Shown: positions 1-8,529, counted from the first letter of the stretch. The stretch is 64,000 nucleotides of DNA from Gordonia hankookensis (GCF_014673215.1 NZ_JACWMS010000002.1:372001-436000); one strand, 5' to 3'. Numbers and translations are program-made. The notes: a model not told the origin generated them from the letters alone.

Positions 1-950
1 TCATGCAACTGTTGACGTCGTCGCTCGACGATCCGGCCGCAGAACCGTGTGGTCGCTGCTCGGTGTGCCGCGGCAGGCTCACCGAGCCATTGTCGTCGGA
101 GGTGTCGCCGGAACTCGTCCGCACGATCACCGGGTCGCTCCGCCGATCGGCGCTGACCCTGGAACCGCGAAAGATGTGGCCGGGCGGCGCATTCGGGACC
201 CGTGGCCGGATTCCCGCCGGACTTGCGGCCGAGCCGGGACGCGTTCTGGCGCACGCCGACGCCCCGGAGTGGACCGATCTGCTCGCCGCCGCACGGCGCG
301 GTGACGGGCAGGCGTTGGCAGATCTCGGTGATGCCGCCGTGGCGACGTTGTCGTCGTGGGTGCGCGATGGCGGAATCCGGCCGGACGTCATCGCGTCCCT
401 GCGGCTGACCGGGACCGTAATCGCCGACAAGGTCGCCGATCACCTCTGCGAGGTCGGGCGACGCCCTCGCCTGACGGTGCCCGTCAGGTCAGGAGACGGC
501 GCCGGGAGCGCAGCGAGCGGGCCGAATCAACACGGCGCCGGGAGCGCAGCGAGCGGGCCGAATCAACACGGCGCCGGGAGCGCAGCGAGCGGGCCGAATC
601 AACACGGCGCCGGGAGCGACGGCGCCGGGAGCGCAGCGAGCGGGCCGAATCAACACGGCGCCGGGAGCGCAGCGAGCGGGCCGAATCAACACGGCGCCGG
701 GAGCGCAGCGAGCGGGCCGAATCAACACGGCGCCGGGAGCGGAGCGAGTAAGCACAGCACAGCGAGCGGAGCCACCGAGGCGGTGTACTGGCGTGATCGC
801 CTCGGCGAGATGCCCGATGTCGCAGGTCAGAACGTGTTGCTTGTCGTCGACGAGACGTCGTCGGGGTGGCCGATCACCCTCGCGGCAGCGGCGCTGCGCG
901 AGACGGGCGCCGACACCGTCCTGCCGCTTCTGATCCACCGGACGGTGTAG
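1..950 (+). CDS. recQ: RecQ-type ATP-dependent DNA helicase, C-terminal part (5' end outside window)
   Basis: The reading frame is open at the left edge, so this is the 3' end of a longer gene. The motif CGRCSVC near the start matches the end of the RecQ zinc-binding region. It is followed by the long C-terminal extension seen in actinobacterial RecQ proteins, which ends in a phosphoribosyltransferase-like strand-loop (VLLVVDETSSGW, then alternating hydrophobic residues). Between the two halves, about residues 166-248 of the visible part, lies an insertion made almost entirely of a 12-residue repeat (GAGSAASGPNQH). RecQ proteins unwind DNA 3' to 5' in recombination and repair. The helicase motifs lie outside the window, so the assignment rests on the C-terminus only. 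The next gene is convergent, with its stop 6 bp away. Confidence 0.72.
   Translation, partial: MQLLTSSLDDPAAEPCGRCSVCRGRLTEPLSSEVSPELVRTITGSLRRSALTLEPRKMWPGGAFGTRGRIPAGLAAEPGRVLAHADAPEWTDLLAAARRGDGQALADLGDAAVATLSSWVRDGGIRPDVIASLRLTGTVIADKVADHLCEVGRRPRLTVPVRSGDGAGSAASGPNQHGAGSAASGPNQHGAGSAASGPNQHGAGSDGAGSAASGPNQHGAGSAASGPNQHGAGSAASGPNQHGAGSGASKHSTASGATEAVYWRDRLGEMPDVAGQNVLLVVDETSSGWPITLAAAALRETGADTVLPLLIHRTV
498..745 (+). repeat. In-frame 36-bp tandem repeat inside recQ
   Basis: Six complete 36-bp units lie at 498-533, 534-569, 570-605, 621-656, 657-692 and 693-728. A 15-bp partial unit sits at 606-620 and a decaying unit follows from 729. Each unit encodes GAGSAASGPNQH, and the copies I compared are identical. 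The unit begins GGCGCCGGGAGCGCAGCGAG. The unit is free of stop codons in several frames, including antisense ones, which explains the long overlapping open frames here. Related copies occur at 62732-62767 and 63421-63478. Confidence 0.93.
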
Positions 951-955
951 CCCGA

Positions 956-1384
956 TCAGGCGTCGGCGACGTACTCGCCGTAGCCCGTGTCACGCAGGGC
1001 CGTGCGGATCTTCTCGGCGGCGGCGTCGAGTTCGGCCGGGTCGGGATCCTTCTGCGCGTTGCCGAGGTCGAAGGCGTCCATGCTCTCCAGCGGAAAGACG
1101 TGCACATGCACATGCGGCACTTCGAGCCCGGCGATCATCGTGCCGACCCGCGACACCCCGAATGCCTGCTTGACCGCGCGACCGACCTTCTGCGAGACAT
1201 CGGCGAGGTGTGCGTAGGACGCGGTGTCCATCTGCTCCCAGTGGTCGACCTCCTTGCGGGGCACGACGAGCACGTGACCCGGGGTCACCGGGTTGATGGT
1301 GAGGAATGCGACGGCCTGACCGTCCTGCCACACGAACCGTCCGGGCAGTTCTCCGTTGATGATCATGCTGAAGACCGATGCCAT
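956..1384 (-). CDS. HIT family protein (histidine triad hydrolase)
   Basis: A 142-residue protein of the HIT superfamily, small nucleotide hydrolases or transferases that act on AMP-linked substrates. The histidine triad is visible as HVHVHVF at about residues 90-96, preceded by the family N-terminus (SMIINGELPGRFVWQD) and the PGHVLVVPRKEVDHW strand. Length is normal for HinT-like members. The start ATG at 1384 gives the canonical N-terminus MASVFSMII. It converges with the recQ end. The physiological substrate cannot be read from sequence. Confidence 0.9.
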   Translation of the reverse strand: MASVFSMIINGELPGRFVWQDGQAVAFLTINPVTPGHVLVVPRKEVDHWEQMDTASYAHLADVSQKVGRAVKQAFGVSRVGTMIAGLEVPHVHVHVFPLESMDAFDLGNAQKDPDPAELDAAAEKIRTALRDTGYGEYVADA

Positions 1385-1516
1385 GGCAGTCAGTGTAGGT
1401 GCTCACATGTCACGGGCCGTCGTGTTGTCGCGGTGGCTGTCGGGGGTCCATGACATTCTTTTCGTGTGAGTCGCCCAGAGTTCACCAGGACCGTCGTGTC
1501 GACGGAGGTCGTCGCG

Positions 1517-2548
1517 ATGGCCCAGCGGTTTCCGCGGTTGCGGTACATGGGTTCCAAGTACCGGCTCCTGCCCCACCTCGAACGGACCTTCGCCGAGATC
1601 GGCGGCACGACGGCCGTGGATGCCTTCTCCGGGTCGGGCGTGGTGTCGTATCTCCTCAAGCGACAGGGTTTCCAGGTCATCAGCAACGATTTCCTGAACT
1701 TCCCGCACATCATCACCAGGGCGACAGTCGCCAACTCGAGCGTGCACCTCGAACCCGACCTCGTCGAGGAGATCTGCGGACCGCCCGCCGACGACCGGGA
1801 CTTCATCCAGACCACCTTCGACGGTCTCTACTTCTCCGCCGAGGACCGCGCCTTCCTCGACTCGGCGTGGTCGCACATCGACCGGCTGCGCGGATATCGG
1901 CGCGACCTCGCCATCTCTGCGCTCGTGTTGTCGGCCGCGCGCAAGCAGCCGCGCGGAGTGTTCACCTTCACCGACTCGTCCCGCTATGCCGACGGACGCC
2001 GTGACCTCCGGATGTCGTTGCGCGACCACTTCCGGCTGCGCGCGGTGAACGAGTACAACTCCACCGTGTTCAGCAACGGGCAGTCGAACCGCAGCGTCAG
2101 CGGTGACATCTTCGACCTCGACGTCACCGGCCTGGGTTCGGCTCCCGACCTCGTCTACCTCGACCCGCCCTACGCGCCGCCCACCGACGACAACGACTAC
2201 ATCAAGCGGTATCACTTCCTCGAGGGGCTCAGCGCATACTGGCGCGGTATGACGATCATGGAACACACCAAGACCAAGAAGCTGACCAAGCGCTACACGC
2301 CCTTCGCATACAAGCACACCATCGAGGACGCACTGGTCCGGACGTTCGAGCACTTCGAGTCGTCGGGGGCCATCGTGTTGTCGTATTCGTCCAACGCGCT
2401 GCCCGGCGCCGATCGGATCATCGACCTGCTCGGCAAGGTCAAACCGTCGGTGGAGGTGGTCGCCATCGATCACAAGTACAGCTTCGGTACCCACGTCGCC
2501 GCGACCCGGCGCGACGTGAGCGAGTACCTGTTCATCGGGCGGGACTGA
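1517..2548 (+). CDS. DNA N6-adenine methyltransferase, D12 class (probable modification enzyme of an R-M pair)
   Basis: A 343-residue class D12 (Dam-like) adenine-specific DNA methyltransferase. Visible motifs are RYMGSKYRLLPHL near the N-terminus, the AdoMet motif I (VDAFSGSGVVSYLLK, about residues 35-49) and the catalytic motif IV DPPY (LDPPYAPPTDDNDY). I chose ATG 1517 over the upstream in-frame GTG at 1466 because GGAGGT lies 7 nt before it. The next gene starts 21 nt downstream on the same strand and resembles a restriction nuclease, so the pair reads as a type II restriction-modification unit. An orphan methylase is the alternative. The target sequence is unknown. Confidence 0.85.
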   Translation: MAQRFPRLRYMGSKYRLLPHLERTFAEIGGTTAVDAFSGSGVVSYLLKRQGFQVISNDFLNFPHIITRATVANSSVHLEPDLVEEICGPPADDRDFIQTTFDGLYFSAEDRAFLDSAWSHIDRLRGYRRDLAISALVLSAARKQPRGVFTFTDSSRYADGRRDLRMSLRDHFRLRAVNEYNSTVFSNGQSNRSVSGDIFDLDVTGLGSAPDLVYLDPPYAPPTDDNDYIKRYHFLEGLSAYWRGMTIMEHTKTKKLTKRYTPFAYKHTIEDALVRTFEHFESSGAIVLSYSSNALPGADRIIDLLGKVKPSVEVVAIDHKYSFGTHVAATRRDVSEYLFIGRD

Positions 2549-2569
2549 CGAAGAGATGCCCTCAGCACG

Positions 2570-3409
2570 ATGAGTGACGCGGGATCATTCGCCGACTATC
2601 TGAAGACGCTGGGCCGGTTGACCTCTCACGTCGATCCGACCGCGTCGACACCCGAGGCCGAACGCATCATCCAGGCCACCGGCACGCTGGGCGACATGCT
2701 CGACACCGATGTCGCGGGGCTGGCAGCCTGGGTTCGTGACCACCCCGCCGACGTCCCGGTGCTCGGCCTGGCGGTCGGGCTCTCGCAGGAGAAGTTGAAG
2801 AACGTGCTGCGAGACCGCTTCGGCACCACGGGCTGGCACGGCGTCGCGCGCTCGCAGCCAGTCGATCTGATCACCTGGCTGGACACCGAGTTCGACCTCG
2901 TGCGGATGCTCCGGACCCAGCTGGAACGCACCTACACCTTCGCCGACATCCTGGTGGCACGCGCGGGCAGTCGGGTGACCGCCACCCGGGCGGGGGCGTC
3001 CGGGCGCCACATCGAGGACGAGATCGAGGCCATCGCACACGATCTCGGCCTCGATTACGTGACCCGATCCCGGTTCACCGGCCGCAACGGCCGCACCGCG
3101 CCGGCGGATCTGATCATCGGCGACCCGGACACAGCCGATATCGTCGTCGCGGCAAAGGGTTTCGATTCGACAGGTAGCAAACTCACCGATGCCGTCCGCG
3201 AGATCGAGGAGATGGCCGAGGTGCGTCTGCCGAAACAACTCGTACTCGCGGTGATCGACGGCATCGGCTGGAAGTCACGACAGTCCGATCTCCGCCGTAT
3301 CCATCAGCTGTGGGCGGATCGCCAGATCGACGGGATGTACACACTGGTCAGCCTCGACCGCTTCCGCGACGACGTCCGCGAGTTCGCAGCGCTGCGCCGC
3401 CTGATCTGA
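2570..3409 (+). CDS. Putative type II restriction endonuclease (partner of the D12 methylase)
   Basis: A 279-residue soluble protein. The strongest clue is position: it directly follows a D12 adenine methylase, apparently in one transcript. The C-terminal half carries a PD-(D/E)xK-like arrangement: an acidic helix (HIEDEIEAIAHDLG, about residues 144-157), then TAPADLIIGDP and VVAAKGFD about 14 residues later, where D and K would be catalytic residues, with A in place of the usual E. I do not recognise the family with certainty. Other nuclease-fold or DNA-binding functions remain possible. Confidence 0.55.
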   Translation: MSDAGSFADYLKTLGRLTSHVDPTASTPEAERIIQATGTLGDMLDTDVAGLAAWVRDHPADVPVLGLAVGLSQEKLKNVLRDRFGTTGWHGVARSQPVDLITWLDTEFDLVRMLRTQLERTYTFADILVARAGSRVTATRAGASGRHIEDEIEAIAHDLGLDYVTRSRFTGRNGRTAPADLIIGDPDTADIVVAAKGFDSTGSKLTDAVREIEEMAEVRLPKQLVLAVIDGIGWKSRQSDLRRIHQLWADRQIDGMYTLVSLDRFRDDVREFAALRRLI

Positions 3410-3410
3410 C

Positions 3411-3481
3411 GCAGCCGCGACGGTTCCCGGCATCCGCGACGGGTTTTCGGGGGCGCGGATGCCGGGAACCGTCGCGGCTGC
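3411..3481. terminator. Long perfect inverted repeat between convergent genes
   Basis: Arms 3411-3438 and 3454-3481 are perfect 28-nt reverse complements around a 15-nt loop. The left arm begins GCAGCCGCGACGGTTCCCGG. It sits between the putative restriction gene and the convergent DUF899 gene, so it can end transcription from both sides. It has no U-tract and the arms are unusually long for a simple terminator. Confidence 0.75.
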
Positions 3482-3485
3482 AAGG

Positions 3486-4163
3486 TCACTCGCCGTAGAG
3501 CCGCGCGAAGTCGGGTGAGTCGAGCCAGCCCGAGTAGGTCGGTGTCGTCGGCCAACCGTCTGGCATGTCCTGCCATTCCTCGCGACGACCTCGCGGCAGG
3601 GTGTCGATCAACGGGAACGTGTGCGAGAGCTGTTCCACCCCACGGCCCGACGTGTGCCAGGTGCGGTAGACCGTGTCGCCGTCGCGGAGGAACACGTTGA
3701 CGCCGAACCCCTCACCGGGGGCGGCGTCGACGTCGGCGCCGAACGTGCTCTCGGCCGACGAGTACCACGCCATCGCGTTGCCGACTCTCGCCTTGTATGC
3801 CAACGCCTCGTCGATCGGTCCATTGGTGACGATCACGAATCGGGCATCGTAGTTGTCCAGGAAGTCGAGCCGGGTGAACTGTGCCGTGAAGCTGGTGCAA
3901 CCACCACATTGGAACTCGGCGCCGTTCGACCACATGTGGTTGTAGACGATAAGCTGTGAGCGGCCGGCGAAGATGTCGACCAGCCGGATGGGTCCGTCCG
4001 GGCCGATCAGCGTGTAGTCGGGCATCTCGACCATGGGCAGTCGGCGTCGCTGCGCGGCGATGGCGTCGAGTTCGCGGGTCGCGGCCTTCTCCCGGACGCG
4101 CAGATCCGACAGCGCATCGCGCCACGTTCGATCGTCGACGACGGGTGGCAGGGCATCAGACAT
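3486..4163 (-). CDS. DUF899 family thioredoxin-like protein
   Basis: A 225-residue protein of the DUF899 family, which has a thioredoxin-like fold and no settled function. The family hallmark is visible as YNHMWSNGAEFQCGGCTSF (about residues 74-92), with two cysteines spaced as CGGC. The C-terminal YSGWLDSPDFARLYGE is unremarkable. The gene is monocistronic, converges with the restriction-like gene and reads away from the two-component system. A redox role is plausible but not shown. Confidence 0.8.
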   Translation of the reverse strand: MSDALPPVVDDRTWRDALSDLRVREKAATRELDAIAAQRRRLPMVEMPDYTLIGPDGPIRLVDIFAGRSQLIVYNHMWSNGAEFQCGGCTSFTAQFTRLDFLDNYDARFVIVTNGPIDEALAYKARVGNAMAWYSSAESTFGADVDAAPGEGFGVNVFLRDGDTVYRTWHTSGRGVEQLSHTFPLIDTLPRGRREEWQDMPDGWPTTPTYSGWLDSPDFARLYGE

Positions 4164-4237
4164 GGGGAGATCCTTTCGTCCTCCTCATACTGACCGCGCG
4201 GGCGCCGGGTAATCATCGGTTCCGGCGAGGTTGTCGA

Positions 4238-5728
4238 TCAGCCGGCCAGCCGCGGCAGCCGTACCCAGAAGGTCGAACCCTCCCCCGGCGTCGAGTCCAC
4301 CCCGACCGTGCCCTCGTGGGCGTGGACCAGTGCCGCCACGATGGACAGCCCCAGGCCGCTGCCACCGCCGCCGTCGCCGCGATGACGAGACGCATCACCG
4401 CGATAGAAGCGCTCGAAGACGTGTGACGCCTCCTCGGGAGTGAGCCCCTGCCCCGTGTCGGTGACGCGCAGGAGCACGTCGTCGCGGCCGTTCGTCTGGT
4501 CGACCCCGACGCCGACCGTGATCGAGGCCTCGGCAGGGGTGTGGGCGATCGCGTTGTTGATCAGATTCCGCAGCACCTGCAGCAGACGCGGCGAGTCACC
4601 CGAGACCACCGGCGGTTCCGCCGCGTCCCCGACGTCGATCCGGATCGCGCGGTGCGGCGCCGCAGCTTTCGCGCTGTGCACCGCATCAGCGGCCAGGGTC
4701 AGCAGGTCGACCGGCTGATGAGCGATCGGCCGGTGCGCGTCGAGGCGGGCGAGCATGAGCAGGTCCTCGACGAGCAGGCCCATCCGGCCGGCCTCGGCGT
4801 CGATGCGTCCCATCGCGTCGGTCGCGTCGGGGACACCGCCCTGTTTGTACAGCTCGGCGAACCCCTTGATCGAGGTGAGCGGAGTACGCAACTCGTGGCT
4901 GGCGTCGGCGATGAACCGCCGCATCTTCTCCTCGGAGGCACGTGCCTGCTGCTCTGATGCCGCGGTGCGCGCGAAGGCCCGCTGGATCTGACCGAGCATC
5001 GCGTTGAGCGAACCGGACAGACTCCCGACCTCGGTGTTGGGCGGCGCGGGCGGCACCCGCATGTTCAGGTTGCCTGCCGCGATCGCGTGAGCGGTCTCCT
5101 CGACGCGACGCAGCGGCCGCAGACTCGACCGCACCAGCAGGTAGCTCAGCACCCCGATGGCCACCACGACGAGGGCACCGATCCCGAGCTGCAACCACAT
5201 CAGGCGCGACAGGGTGGCGTGTACGTCTCCGAGTGGGGTCGCGACGACGGATTCGCCGTACGGCGTGGACGCCTTGACAACTCGCCAGTCGGGGCCGTCG
5301 CCGTCGGCCGAGCCCACCGTGGTCGGCCCACTGTTCCCAGACGGCAGGCCGTCGAGGTCGGGCTCGTCGGAGAAATCGTTGTTGATGATCGTGTCGCCGC
5401 TGCCGATGGTGATCATCGAGTAGTACTGCGACGGTGGGCGGCGCGGCCCCGGTGGCATCCCCTGCGTCGGGGCGCTCGCCGGGTCGCGCGGGCGCGCCCA
5501 CGTCTGGACGGCGTTCGTGAGCCCGTCGTCGGTGCGCGAGAGCAGATCCTGCTTCATCGCCGAGGTCACCGCCAGGCCCGACGCGAGCAGGCCCAGCACG
5601 ACCAGCACCAGCGTCAACCCGACCAGGGACAACCGCAGTGGTACACCCCGCTTCGGTGTGTGGCCGGTGTCGGGGGCCGACGGCGCAGGCCTGCGGTCGG
5701 GAGGTGCGGTGGTGGGCGGACTGGTCAC
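4238..5728 (-). CDS. phoR: Two-component sensor histidine kinase, PhoR-like
   Basis: A 496-residue membrane kinase. There is one transmembrane helix near residues 32-54, an extracytoplasmic sensor loop, and a second helix near 180-202 (LQLGIGALVVVAIGVLSYLL). These are followed by a HAMP linker, the H-box DASHELRTPLTSIKG, the N-box NLINNAIAHT and the G-boxes DTGQGL and GSGLGLSI. The start GTG at 5728 overlaps the stop of the response regulator by a GTGA, indicating translational coupling, and avoids an upstream extension that is only a shadow frame. Its partner is close to M. tuberculosis PhoP, hence the PhoR assignment. Confidence 0.85.
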   Translation of the reverse strand: MTSPPTTAPPDRRPAPSAPDTGHTPKRGVPLRLSLVGLTLVLVVLGLLASGLAVTSAMKQDLLSRTDDGLTNAVQTWARPRDPASAPTQGMPPGPRRPPSQYYSMITIGSGDTIINNDFSDEPDLDGLPSGNSGPTTVGSADGDGPDWRVVKASTPYGESVVATPLGDVHATLSRLMWLQLGIGALVVVAIGVLSYLLVRSSLRPLRRVEETAHAIAAGNLNMRVPPAPPNTEVGSLSGSLNAMLGQIQRAFARTAASEQQARASEEKMRRFIADASHELRTPLTSIKGFAELYKQGGVPDATDAMGRIDAEAGRMGLLVEDLLMLARLDAHRPIAHQPVDLLTLAADAVHSAKAAAPHRAIRIDVGDAAEPPVVSGDSPRLLQVLRNLINNAIAHTPAEASITVGVGVDQTNGRDDVLLRVTDTGQGLTPEEASHVFERFYRGDASRHRGDGGGGSGLGLSIVAALVHAHEGTVGVDSTPGEGSTFWVRLPRLAG

Positions 5729-6450
5729 CCGCGGGGCTCGCGCATCACATAGCCCACACCGCGCAGGGTGTGGATGAGCCGCTTGTCGCCGGTGTCGAGT
5801 TTGCGCCGCAGATAGGACACATACGATTCGACCACGTTGACCTCGCCGCCGAAGTCGTAGTTCCACACGTGATCGAGGATGCGCGGCTTGGACAGCACCG
5901 TGCCCGCGTTCACCATGAAATACCGGAGCAAGGTGAACTCGGTCGGCGAGAGCGACACGAGTTCGCCGGCCTTCCACACCTCGTGGGTCTCGTCGTCGAG
6001 CTCGATATCGGCGAAGATGAGCCGCGCCGATTCTTTGGCCTGCTCGTCGAATCCGCTGCGTCGCAACAGGACCTGCAGACGCGCGACGACCTCTTCGAGA
6101 GAGAACGGCTTGGTGACGTAGTCGTCGCCGCCGATGGTGAGCCCGTTGATCTTGTCCTCGATCGAGTCACGCGCCGAGAGGAACAGCGCCGGGGCGGCGA
6201 CACCGTCGGCACGGAGACGACGGAGCAGACCGAAGCCGTCCATGCCGGGCATCATGACGTCGAGGATCAGCACGTCGGGCTTGAAGGTGCGGCAACGGTC
6301 GATCGCTGCGGGACCGTTCTCTGCGGTCGAGACCTCGTAGCCCTGGAACTTGAGGGAGACCGACAGCAGCTCGCGGATGTTCTCCTCGTCGTCGACGACG
6401 AGCACCTTGGCGCCCTGACCGGCGCCCTGACCCTTCACAGCTTCGCTCAT
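5725..6450 (-). CDS. phoP: OmpR-family response regulator, PhoP-like
   Basis: A 241-residue response regulator. The receiver domain has VLVVDDEENIRELL, the phosphoacceptor region LILDVMMPGMDG and the conserved Lys in DDYVTKPFSLEE. The C-terminal winged helix includes SLSPTEFTLLRYFMVNAG and VNVVESYVSYLRRKLDTG. These segments are nearly the same as in mycobacterial PhoP as I recall it. ATG 6450 has an AGAAGG seven bases upstream. It is first in an operon with the kinase. In M. tuberculosis PhoP controls lipid and ESX-1 genes; whether it controls the ESX-like genes here is unknown. Confidence 0.88.
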   Translation of the reverse strand: MSEAVKGQGAGQGAKVLVVDDEENIRELLSVSLKFQGYEVSTAENGPAAIDRCRTFKPDVLILDVMMPGMDGFGLLRRLRADGVAAPALFLSARDSIEDKINGLTIGGDDYVTKPFSLEEVVARLQVLLRRSGFDEQAKESARLIFADIELDDETHEVWKAGELVSLSPTEFTLLRYFMVNAGTVLSKPRILDHVWNYDFGGEVNVVESYVSYLRRKLDTGDKRLIHTLRGVGYVMREPRG

Positions 6451-6565
6451 GGCATCACCTTCTCCCACCAGGCTGCCATGAGTCTGGACCATTGCTGGGA
6501 GATTTCTGTGAATGCCGACCTGCGGCGATGGTTGCTCTCGGCGGGAAACAGCTTGCTCGCGGCGA

Positions 6566-7759
6566 TCAGCGGCGCATGAACGGTGCCGGATATCCGGGCG
6601 AGGGCCGGACGTCGCCGAGCCACTCACCGAGTCGCTCTGCTTCCGCGGCCAGCGCGCGGGTCGCAGCGCGTGGCAGCTTCTCGAGCGGATGCACCTCGAT
6701 CCGGCCACCGTCCTTGTGTTGTCGCCAACCGCCCACGATCCGGCCGTCCCACCACGCGGTCTGCCCGCCGTTGCCGTTTCGGTCGAAGACGTGCTCGACG
6801 TGCGGGCCGAGATAGAAGTCCCGCTGCTTCCAGCCCATCGTGGTCGGGTCGAGTTCGGGGAGGAGAAAAGCGACTGGGTCCGCCGTGTCGTCGGCAGGGC
6901 CATCGCCCGGCACGTCATCGGCGAGGACATACCCGATGTTCCCGTCGTCGAGGTCGACCTCGACGACGTCGAGTCCGGCCAGAGCTGTTCGCACCGCCCG
7001 TTTCGTCGAACCCAGCCACCAGACGAGATCGGTCTCGGTACCCGGGCCGAACGACCGCAGCCAGCGTTCGATCATCGCGCGGTACCCGTCCTCGACCGAC
7101 ACCACGGGCAGTTGCTCATCGAGCCACGTGCTCATCGACGACCACGACGGCCTCGAAAGATGCCAGCCGGCGGAATTGGGTCCGCGCACGATATCGCCTG
7201 CCGCGCTCATCATGTTGAGCACCCTCGGCCCCATCGGGGCCCGCGCCTCCCACTTGGTGCCGACACCGTTGACAACATAACCGTCGAGAGCCGGCAGGCG
7301 TTCGCGGAGCTGCGTGGAGGTGCGCAGCGAGCCGTCGGCGAGATCGCCGCGAACGGCGGCGCGCGCGGTGTCGATCCACGTGTCCGGATCGTCGAAGCCG
7401 GGGCTGCGGCGGAGGTCGCGCAGCATGTTGGTGCGCTCCGAGGCCGTGACCCGCGGACCCACCGCCCCGACCGCGTCCGCGAGGACCGGACGGGTGAACA
7501 CGAACAGGGTGCGGCGCATCGCGAGCTGTTTGATCAGGCTGCGGTCCCGATACAGCGCGGCGTCCATCTGCTCCGGCCGGAATCCCGCGATACGGGCCCA
7601 CGCCGAGAGGTACACGGTCGAGGGGGTGGTCGCGTGGTAGCCGACAAGGGAGTCCGCGAGCTCGGTCACCGATGACGCGTGCCCGCCCGCGCCGAGACGA
7701 TGTCGGCGGACCAGCCGTGCACGCCGTTGCGCGTCGCTGATCGCGGGCCGAGCGCCCAT
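6566..7759 (-). CDS. Winged-helix DNA-binding domain protein (HTH_42 / DUF1006 family)
   Basis: A 397-residue protein of the HTH_42 family, tandem winged-helix proteins sometimes linked to DNA damage tolerance. Family features are LVGYHATTPSTVYLSAWARI (about residues 38-57), RTLFVFTRPVL, SVEDGYRAMIERWLRSFGPG and the C-terminal FDRNGNGGQTAWWDGRIVGGW. It shares one base with the stop of the upstream ridA-like gene (TGATG), so the two are translationally coupled. Function in this organism is unknown. Confidence 0.8.
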   Translation of the reverse strand: MGARPAISDAQRRARLVRRHRLGAGGHASSVTELADSLVGYHATTPSTVYLSAWARIAGFRPEQMDAALYRDRSLIKQLAMRRTLFVFTRPVLADAVGAVGPRVTASERTNMLRDLRRSPGFDDPDTWIDTARAAVRGDLADGSLRTSTQLRERLPALDGYVVNGVGTKWEARAPMGPRVLNMMSAAGDIVRGPNSAGWHLSRPSWSSMSTWLDEQLPVVSVEDGYRAMIERWLRSFGPGTETDLVWWLGSTKRAVRTALAGLDVVEVDLDDGNIGYVLADDVPGDGPADDTADPVAFLLPELDPTTMGWKQRDFYLGPHVEHVFDRNGNGGQTAWWDGRIVGGWRQHKDGGRIEVHPLEKLPRAATRALAAEAERLGEWLGDVRPSPGYPAPFMRR

Positions 7760-8157
7760 CAGGCGGGCAGTGCGGCGATCGCTTCGATCTCGACCACCTG
7801 TTCGTCGTAGGGCAGGACGGTGACGCCCATCATCATCGCCGGTGGAACGGCGTCACCGAACTGTTCGACGACCGAGTCCCAGGCGACCATGAGGTCGGCC
7901 TGCAACTGCTCGGCGACGTAGATGGTCAACTTCGCGACGTCCGACATCGACGCGCCCTGCTCGGTCAGGATCACCGCCAGGTTCTGCAGGCACGTCCGTG
8001 TCTGACCGACCACATCACCCGGTGCATCCACGGCACCGCCGGTGGTGAGTGGGCTGATCCCTGCGGTGAACAGCAGCGGACCAGGTGCGACGGTCGCGCT
8101 GTAGGCGAAACCCCCGTCGTGCAGAGCGGACGAACCGTTCAGGCGTACTCGCGACAT
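7759..8157 (-). CDS. RidA family protein (enamine/imine deaminase-like)
   Basis: A 132-residue member of the YjgF/YER057c/UK114 (RidA) family, trimeric enzymes that hydrolyse reactive enamines and imines. Visible family segments are YSATVAPGPLLFTAGISPL, VGQTRTCLQNLAVILTEQGAS, VAKLTIYVAEQLQADLM and the C-terminal strand VEIEAIAALP. The Arg usually found in the late (I/V)CSR-type position is not evident (PAMMMGVTVLPY), so this may be a subfamily without deaminase activity. It heads a coupled pair with the winged-helix gene. Confidence 0.83.
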   Translation of the reverse strand: MSRVRLNGSSALHDGGFAYSATVAPGPLLFTAGISPLTTGGAVDAPGDVVGQTRTCLQNLAVILTEQGASMSDVAKLTIYVAEQLQADLMVAWDSVVEQFGDAVPPAMMMGVTVLPYDEQVVEIEAIAALPA

Positions 8158-8197
8158 GGGCCGATCCTACGACGGTGGTCCGACGGTCCCGACAACG

Positions 8198-8233
8198 ATC
8201 GAGCCCTGCCGGACGTTTCCGGCAGGGCTCGAT
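8198..8233 (-). terminator. Hairpin terminator after the small secreted protein gene
   Basis: Arms 8198-8213 and 8218-8233 are perfect 16-nt reverse complements with a 4-nt loop (CGTT). It lies 20 nt past the stop of the minus-strand secreted-protein gene and before the RidA gene, so it separates their transcripts. Confidence 0.8.
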
Positions 8234-8253
8234 GTCGACCGTCTGGTCGGTGG

Positions 8254-8529
8254 TCAGTACTTGGGGAACAAGGACAGCGCCAGTTCGCCTGCCGGGCCCA
8301 GCTCCGGATTGGTGGCGACCGCGCGATCGATCCCCAGCTTGATGTTGTCGAGGGTCGGCGCGGCGTTCTCGACCGTCGGCTCGACCTTCGGCAGCGGTGC
8401 TGCGCTCGCAGGCGCCGCGGCAAACGCAAGCGCGCCCGCCATCGCCGCTCCGGCGATGCCCGCGCCGATGACCCGCCGTGCGACGCGACCCGAACGCCGC
8501 CGTGACCCCATGTTGATATTCCGGTCCAT
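8254..8529 (-). CDS. Small secreted protein of unknown function
   Basis: A 91-residue protein. The N-terminus is basic (MGSRRRSGRVARR), then comes an Ala/Gly-rich hydrophobic stretch ending APASAAPLP, a typical Sec signal peptide with cleavage near ASA-AP. The mature part is about 45 residues (VEPTVENAAPTLDNIKLGID, ending SLFPKY) without cysteines. The start is ATG 8529 or the in-frame ATG at 8511. The hairpin at 8198-8233 follows. I do not recognise a family. Confidence 0.65.
   Translation of the reverse strand: MDRNINMGSRRRSGRVARRVIGAGIAGAAMAGALAFAAAPASAAPLPKVEPTVENAAPTLDNIKLGIDRAVATNPELGPAGELALSLFPKY

Noticed and set aside
489..938. Minus-strand 149-residue frame across the recQ repeat (and similar plus-strand frames with RRERSERAESTR repeats)
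   Set aside because: They arise because the 36-bp unit has no stops in several frames. The true frame is the one with the CxxC motif and the conserved RecQ C-terminal extension.
4238..5977. Longer sensor kinase starting near 5977
   Set aside because: The added N-terminus is antisense-type sequence within the response regulator gene; GTG 5728 gives a normal TM1 position and coupling.
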